DNA of 64,000 nt, from positions 1 through 64,000 of the forward strand of contig JAFKEE010000022.1 of assembly GCA_017307505.1 (NCBI GenBank), written 5' to 3'. Shown here piece after piece: positions 31,976 to 41,456 of this stretch. The DNA comes from Acidobacteriota bacterium. Lineage in GTDB: Bacteria; Acidobacteriota; Terriglobia; Bryobacterales; Bryobacteraceae. The position numbers and the translations under genes are program-made. Every line of letters starts with the position of its first letter. The stretch's first letter is position 1. Below the pieces are notes generated by a model. That model was not told the origin of the DNA and ran no database searches. It saw only the letters and a program-made list of their open reading frames with translations.

Positions 31976-32485
31976 ATGACCTTTCAAGTCGGTGAGAAGG
32001 TGGTCTACCCGAACCATGGGGTGGGCACAATCGAGAACATTAGTTCTCGTTCCTTCGGCATTCAATCCGAGAAGTTTTATCTCCTCCGTCTCTCCTATAA
32101 CAGTCTTACCGTTATGGTTCCGTTCTCGCACGTCGACGTAGTCGGTTTGCGGAAGGTGACCAAGAACGGTGAGATCACCAAGGTCCTGAACTATCTGGCA
32201 ACCGGCGAAAGCAAGAGTTGCCAGGACTGGAAAGACCGGTTCAAGGAAAACTCCGCCAAGATGCAGAGCGGTAGTCTGCTCGAAGTGGCGGAGGTCCTGA
32301 AATGCCTGGTAAGGCTACAGGCCGCGAAACCGCTCTCTTTCCGGGAAAAGAAGATGCTCGACCGAGCACGGATAATGCTGGTGACCGAACTGGCGACGTC
32401 TCGGGCTATGAAAGAGCCCGAGGCGGCAGATGTTTTAGGCCGCGCGCTTTCAAAATCCAATCTCAAGTTCCCTGAGCCCCTGTAA
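31976..32485 (+). CDS. carD: CarD-family transcriptional regulator
   Basis: CarD/CdnL proteins bind the RNA polymerase beta subunit and stabilise open promoter complexes. The 169-residue protein starts with the RNA-polymerase-interacting domain (TFQVGEKVVYPNHGVGTIENI, LTVMVPFSHVDVVGLR). A helical C-terminal DNA-binding half follows (LLEVAEVLKCLVRLQAAKPLSFREKKMLDRAR, VTELATSRAMKEPEAADVL). Length and order fit CdnL-type proteins. It is essential in several bacteria and probably of general importance here. Confidence 0.95.
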   Translation: MTFQVGEKVVYPNHGVGTIENISSRSFGIQSEKFYLLRLSYNSLTVMVPFSHVDVVGLRKVTKNGEITKVLNYLATGESKSCQDWKDRFKENSAKMQSGSLLEVAEVLKCLVRLQAAKPLSFREKKMLDRARIMLVTELATSRAMKEPEAADVLGRALSKSNLKFPEPL

Positions 32486-32533
32486 CCCTCCCAGGCCAGC
32501 TCTGTTGGAAAGACCGCCCAGAATCCTTCAGGG

Positions 32534-33676
32534 ATGAAGATTACACAAGTCGAAACGGTGCGCCTGCGTCGCGGTTTGACCGTGCACGCAGGCCGCATCG
32601 GCTGGCTGTGGGTAAGAATCCACACGGACGAAGGATTGATTGGTTTAGGCGAGACCTATCCCCACCCCGCGAGTGAGCAGGCAGTCGTTCTGGACCGCCT
32701 GGCCCCCCTGTTGATTGGCCGTGATCCCCTTGCCATCGAAAGAATCTGGGCCGACCTGTTTCTGGAGGTCGCCTACAGCGGCTGGGCCGGTGCCGAGATG
32801 CGGGCGATGAGTGCTATCGACATTGCCTTGTGGGACCTGGCGGGGCAGGCGGCAGGGCAGCCCATCTACAAGATGTTGGGCGGGCCGTGCCGGGACCGGA
32901 TCCGGATCTACAACACCTGCTATGACCATTTCGACTTCCTGACCCAGCCGGTGGAACTGGCGCGGTCGTTGCGGGAGATGGGGGTGCGGGCGATGAAGAT
33001 CTGGCCGTTTGACCCCATCGCGAAGGAAACGGGTGGGAACTGGATCACGGCCGACCAGATGCGCCGGGGCCTCGCCGGTCTGGAGGCGATCCGGGCCGAG
33101 TTCGGGGACAGCATGGAAGTGGCGATGGAGTTCCACGGCTTCTGGAATCTGCCCTGCGCCATAGAGATTGCCAAGGCACTGGAACCGCTAAAGCCGACGT
33201 GGCTGGAAGAGATGCTGCCGCAGGACAATATGGCGGCCTACCGGGAATTGGCCTTAGCTACAAGCCTGCCGTTGTGCCTGAGTGAGCGGTTGATGACGCT
33301 CTGGCAGTTTCGGGAGCTGTTGGAGCTAAGGGCGGCGCGGGTGGTGATGCCCGATCTGGCCTGGTGTGGCGGCTTCACGCAGGGGCGCAAGATCGCGGTG
33401 CTGGCCGAGGCGCAATACCTTCCGGTGGCTCCACATAACTGCGGCGGACCGGTGCTCCACTGGGCCAGCGCGCACTATGCGGCGGCGGTGCCGAATCTGC
33501 GCATTTGTGAGACGGTCAGGCGCCACTATCTGGATGAGTACAAGGGTCTTATGGATGTGGAGTTGCTGCCGGCGGACGGTTGGCTGCCGCTCCCCACGGG
33601 CACGGGCCTGGGTGTCCGGCTGAACGAGGACCGATTGAAGCGGGACGATGTGGAAATCCGCCGGTATCCGGCCTGA
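32534..33676 (+). CDS. Mandelate racemase/muconate lactonizing enzyme-family protein (sugar-acid dehydratase-like)
   Basis: The 380-residue enolase-superfamily enzyme has the capping domain (LTVHAGRIGWLWVRIHTDEGLIGLGETYP, beginning near residue 15). The barrel carries VRAMKIWPFDP (likely general base), MEFHGFWN, TWLEEMLP and LCLSERLM as metal sites, and APHNCGGPVLHWASAHYAAA with the His of the second half. This resembles galactonate dehydratase-type members. Unlike the 8.7-kb homologue it has no export signal, so it is cytoplasmic. It starts 48 bases after carD. Confidence 0.9.
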   Translation: MKITQVETVRLRRGLTVHAGRIGWLWVRIHTDEGLIGLGETYPHPASEQAVVLDRLAPLLIGRDPLAIERIWADLFLEVAYSGWAGAEMRAMSAIDIALWDLAGQAAGQPIYKMLGGPCRDRIRIYNTCYDHFDFLTQPVELARSLREMGVRAMKIWPFDPIAKETGGNWITADQMRRGLAGLEAIRAEFGDSMEVAMEFHGFWNLPCAIEIAKALEPLKPTWLEEMLPQDNMAAYRELALATSLPLCLSERLMTLWQFRELLELRAARVVMPDLAWCGGFTQGRKIAVLAEAQYLPVAPHNCGGPVLHWASAHYAAAVPNLRICETVRRHYLDEYKGLMDVELLPADGWLPLPTGTGLGVRLNEDRLKRDDVEIRRYPA

Positions 33677-33686
33677 GGCGGATCCT

Positions 33687-33704
33687 CTAGGTAAACGCAC
33701 CTAG
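33687..33704. promoter_or_regulatory. Inverted repeat upstream of the 1077-residue protein gene
   Basis: CTAGGT-AAACGC-ACCTAG has perfect 6-base arms and a 6-base spacer, 11 bases after the enolase-family stop and about 107 bases before the next start. It could be an operator or a weak terminator stem; no T-tract follows. Confidence 0.35.
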
Positions 33705-33811
33705 TACTTGGCTCACACCTTAGTCTACCTACCCCAAAACTAAGCGCAATCGCGCATAGTCTTCACTTTAAAGCGTGCCGATTATTGTGATGGAAGGGTA
33801 CGGATCGACGC

Positions 33812-36800
33812 ATGCGTTGTCTGCACTGCGGCAAGCGATTATCCTTGCTGCGAAAATTCTCGGACGGAGAGTTCTGCACGGCTGAACACCGGCAGATCTT
33901 TCAACAGCAACAGAGCGATCTGGCGCTGGCCCGTCTGATTGAATCGCAGAACCGGATAGAGCGGCCTGCTACGCCAAAACCACCTCCGAAGCCAGTGGCT
34001 CGCCCGAAGGCCGCGGCGGGGGAAGCCGAGCCAGCTGTGCCCGAGGCCCGTCCGATCGCCGAGTGGTTCAAACCGAACGGCCGGAAGATCCTGTTTGTCC
34101 CTCGAACGCTCCCTTTTGACCCGAAGATGAGCAGTTCGGCGCCCGGGAGCAACGTGGCGCTGCAACAGCGAGGGTTTGTTGCGCCGGAAGGTTTGCGTCT
34201 GGGGCTTGAGACCACGCCCCTGGCCCGCGATGCCCGGCAAGCCGTATTGAATCCATTGTTCCGTCTGGGGATACGACTGCCGATCGGCGGCAAGCCGGTG
34301 CAGCCCGGACTGGAACCCCAGGCAGCGGGGTTGAAGCCGCTGCCGGTCGAGACTGGCCTGAGCGGGGCCGTTGCCGTTTGTGAGGCGCCCGCCGGTCATT
34401 TAGACTCTGCCGGGGCAGCCTGTATACCGGTTCTTTTATTCGGGACGGTGGCTCCCGACCGACAGGTTGCCCTGGCGCCAGAATCCATTCGGCTGTCCGA
34501 AGGGCTGTTGCCGTTAGCGTGTCCGGTTGCGGGCCCGGTGCCGGCACGGACTGTTTCGGAGGTTGAGCTGAGTGCGGCCCATCCGATGCCGCGCCAGGCC
34601 GTGATGCCGGCGATCGCGCCGGAGCGTCCGGTGGAGGTGGAGACCGAGCCGCTGCCCATGCCGGAGGCGCTGCTGGCATTGGCCTTGCCAGGGGTAGAAC
34701 GCGGGCTCTCCTGTGCCGTCGTGGTGCCGCAGATCGATTTGCCGGTTGCGTTCAGCGACTGGGGGCCGGAAGCGGCTCCGGGCATGCCGGTCAACCCACC
34801 TCATCGGGTCAGCGCTGCGTTCCGCGAGGAATCCGGAATGGCCGCGATCGGGCTGCCGGGTGCGCTGTCTGTCCCGGCGGTCACCATGGAGTTGGCACTG
34901 GCCGCCCTCACCGCACCGCAGGAACCGGCCGTGCCGCTGTGGAGCGGCGCTCTGCCGGAAGCCGTGATGGCGTCGTGCAAGCGTACGGCCCGCATGAAGG
35001 TCAGAGCGATTGCAGCCGCGGCGGGCACGGGGTTCGAGCAGATCGCCGTGGAAGCACTTCCCAGCGAGAGGATGCCGGGCAAACCGCAGGGGCTGAAACC
35101 GCAGGGCAGAACCGACCTGATTCAGGACGAAACGCTGCGAGCGATTGCCCTCGGCGGCGTGCTGGATGCGGCTCGCCCGGTGGTGTACGAGCCGGCTGGC
35201 CTTGAGATTCTGGATGCGGCAAGCGCTCCGTGTTTGCCGTCCGGACTGCTGCGGCCGGAGATTCCCGAGCCGGTGGTGACTGTTCCCGAGGTGGAAGAGC
35301 CCGTTGCGAATCTGGCCGCGGAGGATGCGGAAGAGCCGGTGTTCGTGCGCGTCGTCCGTCCGCTGATCGACGACTCGGCGCCGGATGCGCTGTCAGGCTG
35401 GCCCGAGGAAGGGCTCGCATCCGAACTGGCGGCGAATGAACTGGCGGCCGCGGAGCCCGCTGCTGCCGAGTTGCCGGTTTCCGAAGAAGCTGCGTTGCCC
35501 CTGACGGTGGAGCCGCAGGCGGAATGTGTTCCTGTCGCCGCACTGGAGGCGCAGGTTGAGGAAACCGCACAGGCGATTCCTGGCCTTGCCGATCACGAAG
35601 CGAGTCTGCCTGCCATTGAGGCTGAAGCTGCGGTCGAGGCGGAGGAAGCTTTGAGAGCCGCGGAGCCGGTTGCCGCTGTGGCGGAGACGGAAGTTCCCGA
35701 GGCCGAAGCAGCGATACCGCCGATCACGGTGGAAGCCCTGGTGGCGGCGACCGAAGCTGCGATGGAGACCGCGGAAGCCGAAACGGCCCTGGCTCCGTCG
35801 ACACAGATCGCCGAAGAAGAGAGCCTGCCCGACGAAGCAATTGTTTATGCCGCGCTGGCTCAGGCCGAACCGGAGCCTGCGGAGGTTCCGGAGGCGATGG
35901 CTGCACTGGCGGCGGAAGAACCTGCAGACGCTGTCCAGGAATTGGCCGAGTCGGCGTTGACAGAGGCCGAAGAACCGGCCCCGGCAGCGGAATTGGCGGG
36001 CCCGCCGGAGTGCGATCAGTTACGGATCTTTGCGGGGCGTGGCGAGAGCGGCCCCGCGGCCAAGCCGCACTACAACAAGGGCGATGACCACGGAATCTGG
36101 CCGGAGTCGCTGGCGGCGGAGCCGTTGCGGCCGAAGTCGCGCCTGATGATCGATCAGGCGGACGGCTCGGGTCCGCGGCGTATGACAGCGGAGCGCGCGG
36201 CGAAGAGTTCCGGAGGGCTGCTGCGGTTCGACACGCGCAAGCTGCCCGGGCGGCGCTTCTGGGCGCATGCGCCTTCCGACCTGAAGTGGGTGGCACTGGG
36301 CCTGCCGTTGATTCTCGCGTTGATAGTCTACAGCTTTAAGGCCTCTCCGCCGAAATCTGAAACAGGGCGGCCTGTTGCAGACAACAAGTCGCACTCGGTG
36401 ATCGGCAGCGAGTTGAACTCGATCCAGAAAGTGATCCTGGACCGGGCGGCGATCAAGCTGTATGACGATTTCCGCGGCGGCCTCGGCTCGTGGCACGGGA
36501 CTGAAGGCTGGGCAAAAACCTGGAAGTATGGCGAAGCCTCCTTCCTGGAACCGGGACAGCTGGCGTTGTACTCGCCGACGGTCAACATGAGGGACTACAC
36601 GATGCAGTTCCTCGGGCAGATTGAGCGGCGCAGTCTGAACTGGGTGTTCCGGGCGACGGACAGCAAGAATTATTACGCGATGCGGATTGTCATCACGCGG
36701 GCCGGACCGCTTCCCCAGGCCAGCGTGGTGCGATACGCAGTGATTGATGGGAAGGAAGTGGGTATGAAGACTCTGCCGCTTCCATTTCCGGTTCACAGTG

Positions 36801-37045
36801 ACACGTTGTACCTGGTGAAGATGGAGGTCCGAGGAGATTCGTTCACGACCTACATCCAGAGCCAGGTGGTGGATAACTTCACCGATTCGCGTCTGGAAGG
36901 CGGAGGCATCGGCTTCTTCAGCCCGAAGGGCGATAAGAGCTATCTGAGATGGGTGGAAGTGACTCATCAGTACGACGTTCTGGGGCGCCTGTGCGCGCTC
37001 CTGGCGCCTTACAACGTGCAGGCCGAGGGGAGGAAAACGGAATGA
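33812..37045 (+). CDS. Large Ala/Glu/Pro-rich protein with N-terminal zinc ribbon and C-terminal beta-sandwich domain
   Basis: The 1077-residue protein has four parts. Residues 1-30 hold a probable zinc site (C3, C6, C22, H26). Residues about 50-800 are low complexity, rich in Ala, Glu, Pro and Val, with many EPxA and AExE patterns towards the end. A single transmembrane helix sits near residues 826-845 (WVALGLPLILALIVYSF). Residues about 880-1065 form a domain like the LamG/3-keto-disaccharide-hydrolase fold (YDDFRGGLGSWHGTEGW, then GGGIGFFSPKGDKSYLRWV). So a cytoplasmic disordered region would be tethered to a periplasmic beta-sandwich. It overlaps the TPR gene (ATGA). I do not recognise the whole protein. 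Confidence 0.75.
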   Translation: MRCLHCGKRLSLLRKFSDGEFCTAEHRQIFQQQQSDLALARLIESQNRIERPATPKPPPKPVARPKAAAGEAEPAVPEARPIAEWFKPNGRKILFVPRTLPFDPKMSSSAPGSNVALQQRGFVAPEGLRLGLETTPLARDARQAVLNPLFRLGIRLPIGGKPVQPGLEPQAAGLKPLPVETGLSGAVAVCEAPAGHLDSAGAACIPVLLFGTVAPDRQVALAPESIRLSEGLLPLACPVAGPVPARTVSEVELSAAHPMPRQAVMPAIAPERPVEVETEPLPMPEALLALALPGVERGLSCAVVVPQIDLPVAFSDWGPEAAPGMPVNPPHRVSAAFREESGMAAIGLPGALSVPAVTMELALAALTAPQEPAVPLWSGALPEAVMASCKRTARMKVRAIAAAAGTGFEQIAVEALPSERMPGKPQGLKPQGRTDLIQDETLRAIALGGVLDAARPVVYEPAGLEILDAASAPCLPSGLLRPEIPEPVVTVPEVEEPVANLAAEDAEEPVFVRVVRPLIDDSAPDALSGWPEEGLASELAANELAAAEPAAAELPVSEEAALPLTVEPQAECVPVAALEAQVEETAQAIPGLADHEASLPAIEAEAAVEAEEALRAAEPVAAVAETEVPEAEAAIPPITVEALVAATEAAMETAEAETALAPSTQIAEEESLPDEAIVYAALAQAEPEPAEVPEAMAALAAEEPADAVQELAESALTEAEEPAPAAELAGPPECDQLRIFAGRGESGPAAKPHYNKGDDHGIWPESLAAEPLRPKSRLMIDQADGSGPRRMTAERAAKSSGGLLRFDTRKLPGRRFWAHAPSDLKWVALGLPLILALIVYSFKASPPKSETGRPVADNKSHSVIGSELNSIQKVILDRAAIKLYDDFRGGLGSWHGTEGWAKTWKYGEASFLEPGQLALYSPTVNMRDYTMQFLGQIERRSLNWVFRATDSKNYYAMRIVITRAGPLPQASVVRYAVIDGKEVGMKTLPLPFPVHSDTLYLVKMEVRGDSFTTYIQSQVVDNFTDSRLEGGGIGFFSPKGDKSYLRWVEVTHQYDVLGRLCALLAPYNVQAEGRKTE

Positions 37046-38670
37046 GCGGAAAGCGCGAAAAGGCGGATTCTATGCGGGACTCGAACAAAACAAAAGATAT
37101 TCAGGCTACGATCGACGGCGGAACCGCGCTGGCGAGAGCGGTAGCACTGCATCTGGAAGGCAAGGGCAAGGAAGCACTGCGAGAGCTGGACCGGGCCGTG
37201 GAATCCGGTGATCCGCCCCGTGAAGTGTATTCGGCCAAGGGCCACATCCAGTTTGAGCTGGAACTTTTCGAAGAGGCCGTGAAGAGCTACGAGTCGCTGA
37301 TCGGGCTGGATCCGAACTCGACGTCCGCGTACTTCAACCTTGCGGTCTGCCAGGAGAAACTGGGCCGCTGGAACGAAGCGGCGAGCAATTTCCAGCGCGC
37401 GTTGTCGAGCGACCCCAAGCGCATGGACGCGAAGCTGGGCCTGGGCATCTGCCTGCTGCATACGCGCAGCGCGGAGAAGGCCCTGGAGTGCTTTGACGCA
37501 TGCCTGGGTAAGACGCCCAACGAAGAGACTCCGTTGTTCGGCAAGGCCGTCGCCCTGGAACTGCTGGGCCGCTATGACGAATCGCTGGAGCTGTACCGCC
37601 AGATCATCGAAGCGAATGCGAATGCGGAAGAGCCGATGGCCAACATCGTGCACATCGGCATGCGCAAGGGCGACACGACGCTGGTGCGGGACATGAGCGA
37701 GAAGCTGCTGACGCTGCGGCCGTTCTCGCAGGCGGCGCTGGAAGGCCTGGCCTGGTGTGCGTTCGCGGCCGAGGATTATGAAGCGGCCTCGAAGTACTGC
37801 GCCAAGCTGGTCGAACTGACGCCGGAGCACTTTGAGCGCTGGTACAACCTGGGCGTGGCGTATCAGAAGTTGAGCAAGCACGACCAGGCCGAGAAGGCCT
37901 ATGTCGAGGCGGCGCGGCTGAAGCCCGAGCATCCGCAGACCTGGGCGAACCTGGGCGTGGTCCGGCAGAACCTGGGTAACCCGAAGGGCGCCCGCGAATC
38001 CTACGAGAGTGCGCTGCGGCTGAAGTCCGACACGCCGGAAGTGCTGTCGAACCTGGCCGGCCTGCTCGAGGAGCAGGGCCAGACGGCGGAAGCGGAAGAG
38101 ATGTACGGCCGGCTGCTGCACAAGAATCCGGAATGGGACGATGCGTGGTTCCGCCTGGGCTACCTGCAGTTGACGCGCGGCGATGCGATGAACGCGATCC
38201 AGGCGTTTGAGCGCTGCGTGGCGAAACGGAAGGACTGGCTGGAAGCGTTGATCAACCTGGGTCTCGGCTACAAGCAGATTGGCGAGAACGAGAAGTCGAT
38301 CCGCAGCTTCGAGTCGGCGCTGGCTGTGAAGTCCGACAGCGTGGAAGCGATGCGCGGGCTGGCTGCGCTGGCCATCGAGCGTCAGGATCATCCGAAGGCG
38401 CTGGACCTGCAGGGCAAGCTGATCGACCTGGGCGAGCGGACTCCGGAGCTGTTCTACAACACGGGCCTGCTGCTGCAGAAGCAGGGCCAGGTGGATGACG
38501 CCGTGTCGCTGTACCGGGAAGCGCTGGGCCTGCGTCCGAACTTCCCCGAGGCGCTGCTGAACCTGGGCCATGCCCTGAAGCTGCAGGGCCGGGCCGAGGA
38601 AGCGCGCTCCTGCTGGCGGCAGGCGCTGGAGATGAAGCCGGAGCTGGCGCAAGGCTACTTCGGAGACTAG
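37042..38670 (+). CDS. TPR-repeat protein coupled to the large membrane protein
   Basis: The 542-residue protein is almost entirely tetratricopeptide repeats, about a dozen, from residue 35 to the end. Typical units are AVKSYESLIGLDPNSTSAYF, LGKTPNEETPLFGKAVALELLGRYDE and DDAVSLYREALGLRPNFPEA. No signal peptide or transmembrane segment is present, so it is probably a cytoplasmic scaffold. The ATG overlaps the upstream stop (ATGA), and AGGA lies about 6 bases before it, so translation is coupled to the large protein. A clear terminator follows. Confidence 0.88.
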   Translation: MSGKREKADSMRDSNKTKDIQATIDGGTALARAVALHLEGKGKEALRELDRAVESGDPPREVYSAKGHIQFELELFEEAVKSYESLIGLDPNSTSAYFNLAVCQEKLGRWNEAASNFQRALSSDPKRMDAKLGLGICLLHTRSAEKALECFDACLGKTPNEETPLFGKAVALELLGRYDESLELYRQIIEANANAEEPMANIVHIGMRKGDTTLVRDMSEKLLTLRPFSQAALEGLAWCAFAAEDYEAASKYCAKLVELTPEHFERWYNLGVAYQKLSKHDQAEKAYVEAARLKPEHPQTWANLGVVRQNLGNPKGARESYESALRLKSDTPEVLSNLAGLLEEQGQTAEAEEMYGRLLHKNPEWDDAWFRLGYLQLTRGDAMNAIQAFERCVAKRKDWLEALINLGLGYKQIGENEKSIRSFESALAVKSDSVEAMRGLAALAIERQDHPKALDLQGKLIDLGERTPELFYNTGLLLQKQGQVDDAVSLYREALGLRPNFPEALLNLGHALKLQGRAEEARSCWRQALEMKPELAQGYFGD

Positions 38671-38718
38671 TTTGATTTGTCCGGCGGGCTTGAGGAGGCT
38701 CACCGGATCCTGCGAGCA

Positions 38719-38755
38719 AAGGGCGGTTGGGGCAACCCAGCCGCCTTTTTCTTTT
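38719..38755 (+). terminator. Rho-independent terminator after the TPR gene
   Basis: The stem GGCGGTTGGG pairs with CCCAGCCGCC (one G-T pair) around a GCAA loop, at 38722-38745, followed by TTTTTCTTTT. It closes the 33.8-38.7 kb two-gene unit. Confidence 0.88.
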
Positions 38756-38794
38756 GTTCAGGGCTTGTCCCGCAGATCGGCGCTGCCGCGCATC

Positions 38795-40798
38795 TCAGGG
38801 CTTGGAAGGAGCGAGGCGGGCGGCGTAACCGCCTCCGGGCGCCATGGTGAGTTTCAGGGTTTTGGCGCGATCGACTGCCTGTTTCCGGATCGAAATGTTC
38901 TTGGGCAACGTGGCGGAGTCGGCCGCGTCGGCATAGATCTCGGCGGTAAACGCGCCCGCGGGCAGGAACGAAAGCGGGATTTCCACTTCGCGTTGTGTCC
39001 AGTTGGTCATAGCGCCCAGGAACCACTCGTTGCCATGGCGGCGAGCCATGACAATGAACTCGCCCGGGCTTCCGGCCAGCACCTTACTTTCATCCCAGGC
39101 CGCCGGGACACTCTTAATGAACTGGAAGGACGGCTGGTCCTTGTAGGCCGCCGGGCTGTCGGCGACCATCTGCACGGGGGCGTCGTAGATGGCGTACATG
39201 GCCAGGTGATGCGCACGGGTGCCCATCACCATGGGCGCGCGGCCGCGGGGGAGGAAGCCGGCCTTGGTGGCATTCTCGAAGCCGCCGGGCGTGTAGTCCA
39301 TCAGACCGGTCAGCATGCGGGTAAAGGGCAGGGTGACGTGGTTATCGGGGTTGTCGCGGGCGCCCGCTTTCGACTGTTCCATGCCGAGCACGGCCTCATA
39401 GCCCATGACATTGGGCCAGGTGCGCTCCATGCCGGTGGGTTTGGTGGACCCGTGGAAATCGACCATGAGGTGGTGGCGGGCGGCACATTCGGCGACCTTG
39501 TAGTAGAAGTCGATGCCGGCCTGGTCGTCGCGCTCAATGAAATCGATCTTCATACCGGCGACGCCCCACTTCTCATAGAGAGCGAACGCCTCTTCCATCT
39601 GTTTGACCACGCCCCGGTAGTGGAGCCAGAGCCAGATCTTCACCTTCTTTGGTGCGGCGTACTTGACGAGTTCGGGGACATCGACGCGGCCATTGATCTT
39701 AGTGATGTTGTCGAGGCTGCTCCAACCAGCGTCGACGAGCATGTAAGGGAAGCCGGAATCGGCGGAGAAGTCGACGTAATACTTCATCGTCTCGGTGGTG
39801 AAGGCGGACTTTCCGTCGCGGCCCTGGCTGCCGTTCCACCAGTCCCAGGAGGCCTTGCCGGGATGGATCCAGGAGATGTCCGAGATGGCGGGCGGGGGAT
39901 TCAAATTCGTGATGACGGTGGATTCGATCAGGCGGCCGGGCTCCGTACCGGCCATGATGATGCGCCAGGGGGAATTGTGGGGCAGGGTAGAGCGTACGGC
40001 GACGGTGGGGTCTTCCACCTGCGGAGCGAGGCGTGATTCGAAGTAGTGACCGGACCAGCTACCGGAGGGGTTCTCGAGATACATGGCCGCATTCCCGTGC
40101 ATGTCGGCCTCGGTGATGGCCGCCCAGGCGACTCCGGGGACTTCCATGAGCAGAGGCAGGCCGATGAGCGAGGAACTCTTGACGCCTCCCTGATTCGAGA
40201 AGGCGCTGGCCGGGAGCTTGAGGAATTCGCTCTCGTACATAGACCGGTAGTTGGGCAGGACGAGGGCGTAGGTGATGGGATCCTTGGCGATGCGGAACTC
40301 GGTTGCTTCCCGAGTCAGGACGTATTCGCTGAGGCCAGGCTGGGCCGGCACGATATAGCGGAAGGCGATGGCGTCGTTGTAGGCTCGGGCCTCCACTGTG
40401 AATTTGCGGGCCGGCGCAGCGGTTTCTTCCAGTTCCAACCGGAGCACGTGGCAGTGATTGCGGGCAGTGCTGGTCTTGCCATGGGGCAGACGGTAGGTCT
40501 CGTCAATGGTGGAGGTGGAGGAGTTCGCGATCCGGACAGCCGCACCGAGCACCGGCTGATCCTTGAGTTCCAGGCGGAGGGCGGACGGCTCCAAGAGTTC
40601 CTGGCCGTGGAAGGTCACACGATAGACCAGTTGTCCCTGCGGGGATGGCTGCAGTCCCGCGGAGGGCTGGCCGGGGGAAGCCGCGGCGCGGGTGACGGTC
40701 TGGAACGTGGCGGCTAGCTGGCCGTCGGGTGAGGTGACAGTCTGGGCGGTGGCAGTGCTGAGCAGAAAGACCACAGAAAGGAAGCTAATGAGGCGCAT
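38795..40798 (-). CDS. GH97 family glycoside hydrolase (alpha-galactosidase/alpha-glucosidase-like)
   Basis: GH97 enzymes are calcium-dependent and act on alpha-galactosides or alpha-glucosides. The 667-residue protein has a signal peptide (ISFLSVVFLLSTATAQ). An N-terminal beta-sandwich leads into the barrel with KYYVDFSADSGFPYMLVDAGWSS, GMKIDFIERDDQAGIDFY, MVDFHGSTKPTGMERTWPN and a C-terminal beta domain (GEFIVMARRHGNEWFLGAM). The Asp in KIDFI suggests the retaining (alpha-galactosidase-like) branch; this is an inference. It stands alone on the minus strand between a terminator and the RidA gene. Confidence 0.9.
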   Translation of the reverse strand: MRLISFLSVVFLLSTATAQTVTSPDGQLAATFQTVTRAAASPGQPSAGLQPSPQGQLVYRVTFHGQELLEPSALRLELKDQPVLGAAVRIANSSTSTIDETYRLPHGKTSTARNHCHVLRLELEETAAPARKFTVEARAYNDAIAFRYIVPAQPGLSEYVLTREATEFRIAKDPITYALVLPNYRSMYESEFLKLPASAFSNQGGVKSSSLIGLPLLMEVPGVAWAAITEADMHGNAAMYLENPSGSWSGHYFESRLAPQVEDPTVAVRSTLPHNSPWRIIMAGTEPGRLIESTVITNLNPPPAISDISWIHPGKASWDWWNGSQGRDGKSAFTTETMKYYVDFSADSGFPYMLVDAGWSSLDNITKINGRVDVPELVKYAAPKKVKIWLWLHYRGVVKQMEEAFALYEKWGVAGMKIDFIERDDQAGIDFYYKVAECAARHHLMVDFHGSTKPTGMERTWPNVMGYEAVLGMEQSKAGARDNPDNHVTLPFTRMLTGLMDYTPGGFENATKAGFLPRGRAPMVMGTRAHHLAMYAIYDAPVQMVADSPAAYKDQPSFQFIKSVPAAWDESKVLAGSPGEFIVMARRHGNEWFLGAMTNWTQREVEIPLSFLPAGAFTAEIYADAADSATLPKNISIRKQAVDRAKTLKLTMAPGGGYAARLAPSKP

Positions 40799-40864
40799 AG
40801 GTCCGAAGAAATCCTTGCAGGAATCATATAGCTTCCTCTTCCGGGAAGGGTAGCCGTCCCAGGA

Positions 40865-41347
40865 TCAGGCGGTTTTCAGGAAGACGGCCATGGCTTCGAT
40901 CTCGATGAGGAGATCGGGGCGGCAGAGGATGGCCTGGATTCCGACGGAGGCGGGCAAGGGGTCCAGCCCCTGCTCCTGGAAGAAGCGGGTACGCCCTTCG
41001 TTGAAGGCCTCGTAGTCGCGCTCGATGTCGCGCAGGTAGCAGGTGGTTTTGACGATGTCCTTCCAGGTGGCCCCTTCGGCGGCCAGCAGTCCGGTGATGT
41101 TGTGGTAGGTGCGCGCCAACTGCGCCCGGAAGTCGCCCACATGGACGGTGCGGCCGTGCTCATCGATGCTGGCGGTGCCGGAGATCAGCAGAACCACGAC
41201 GTTGCCGAACTCGAGCCGCAGACCGCGCGAGAACGAGCTGGGTTTTGCATAGTCGTAGGCCTCGTTCAGGACGGCTGGATTGGTGATCTTCGATTTGGCG
41301 ATGGAGGTGGCGCTGGAGAGCGCCTGGATGATTTCGTTCTGAGTCAT
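40865..41347 (-). CDS. RidA-family protein (reactive imine deaminase-like)
   Basis: RidA proteins hydrolyse reactive enamine/imine intermediates. The 160-residue protein has the YjgF/RidA core (VVVLLISGTASIDEHGRTVHVGDFRAQ, TYHNITGLLAAEGATWKDIVKTTCYLRD, PASVGIQAILCRPDLLIEIEAMAV). It is longer than classical RidA (about 128 residues) because of an N-terminal extension, and lacks the canonical Arg-x-x-L-loop pattern where I can check it. It is therefore probably a subfamily member of unknown substrate. ATG at 41347 is preferred over an upstream GTG. Confidence 0.85.
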   Translation of the reverse strand: MTQNEIIQALSSATSIAKSKITNPAVLNEAYDYAKPSSFSRGLRLEFGNVVVLLISGTASIDEHGRTVHVGDFRAQLARTYHNITGLLAAEGATWKDIVKTTCYLRDIERDYEAFNEGRTRFFQEQGLDPLPASVGIQAILCRPDLLIEIEAMAVFLKTA

Positions 41348-41456
41348 TGTATGATGCCGGTTTCCTGACACGCTGAGCCCGGCGGCATGCCGGTTGCGAG
41401 TGCGGCCCCTTTGATCCCCAGCTTACTGGTCCGGCGCGGGTGTGACAACCTGGCCA

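Noticed and set aside
37009..38703. 564-codon minus-strand open frame opposite the TPR gene
   Set aside because: Antisense to a clear TPR protein; Arg/Gln/Leu-rich shadow composition.
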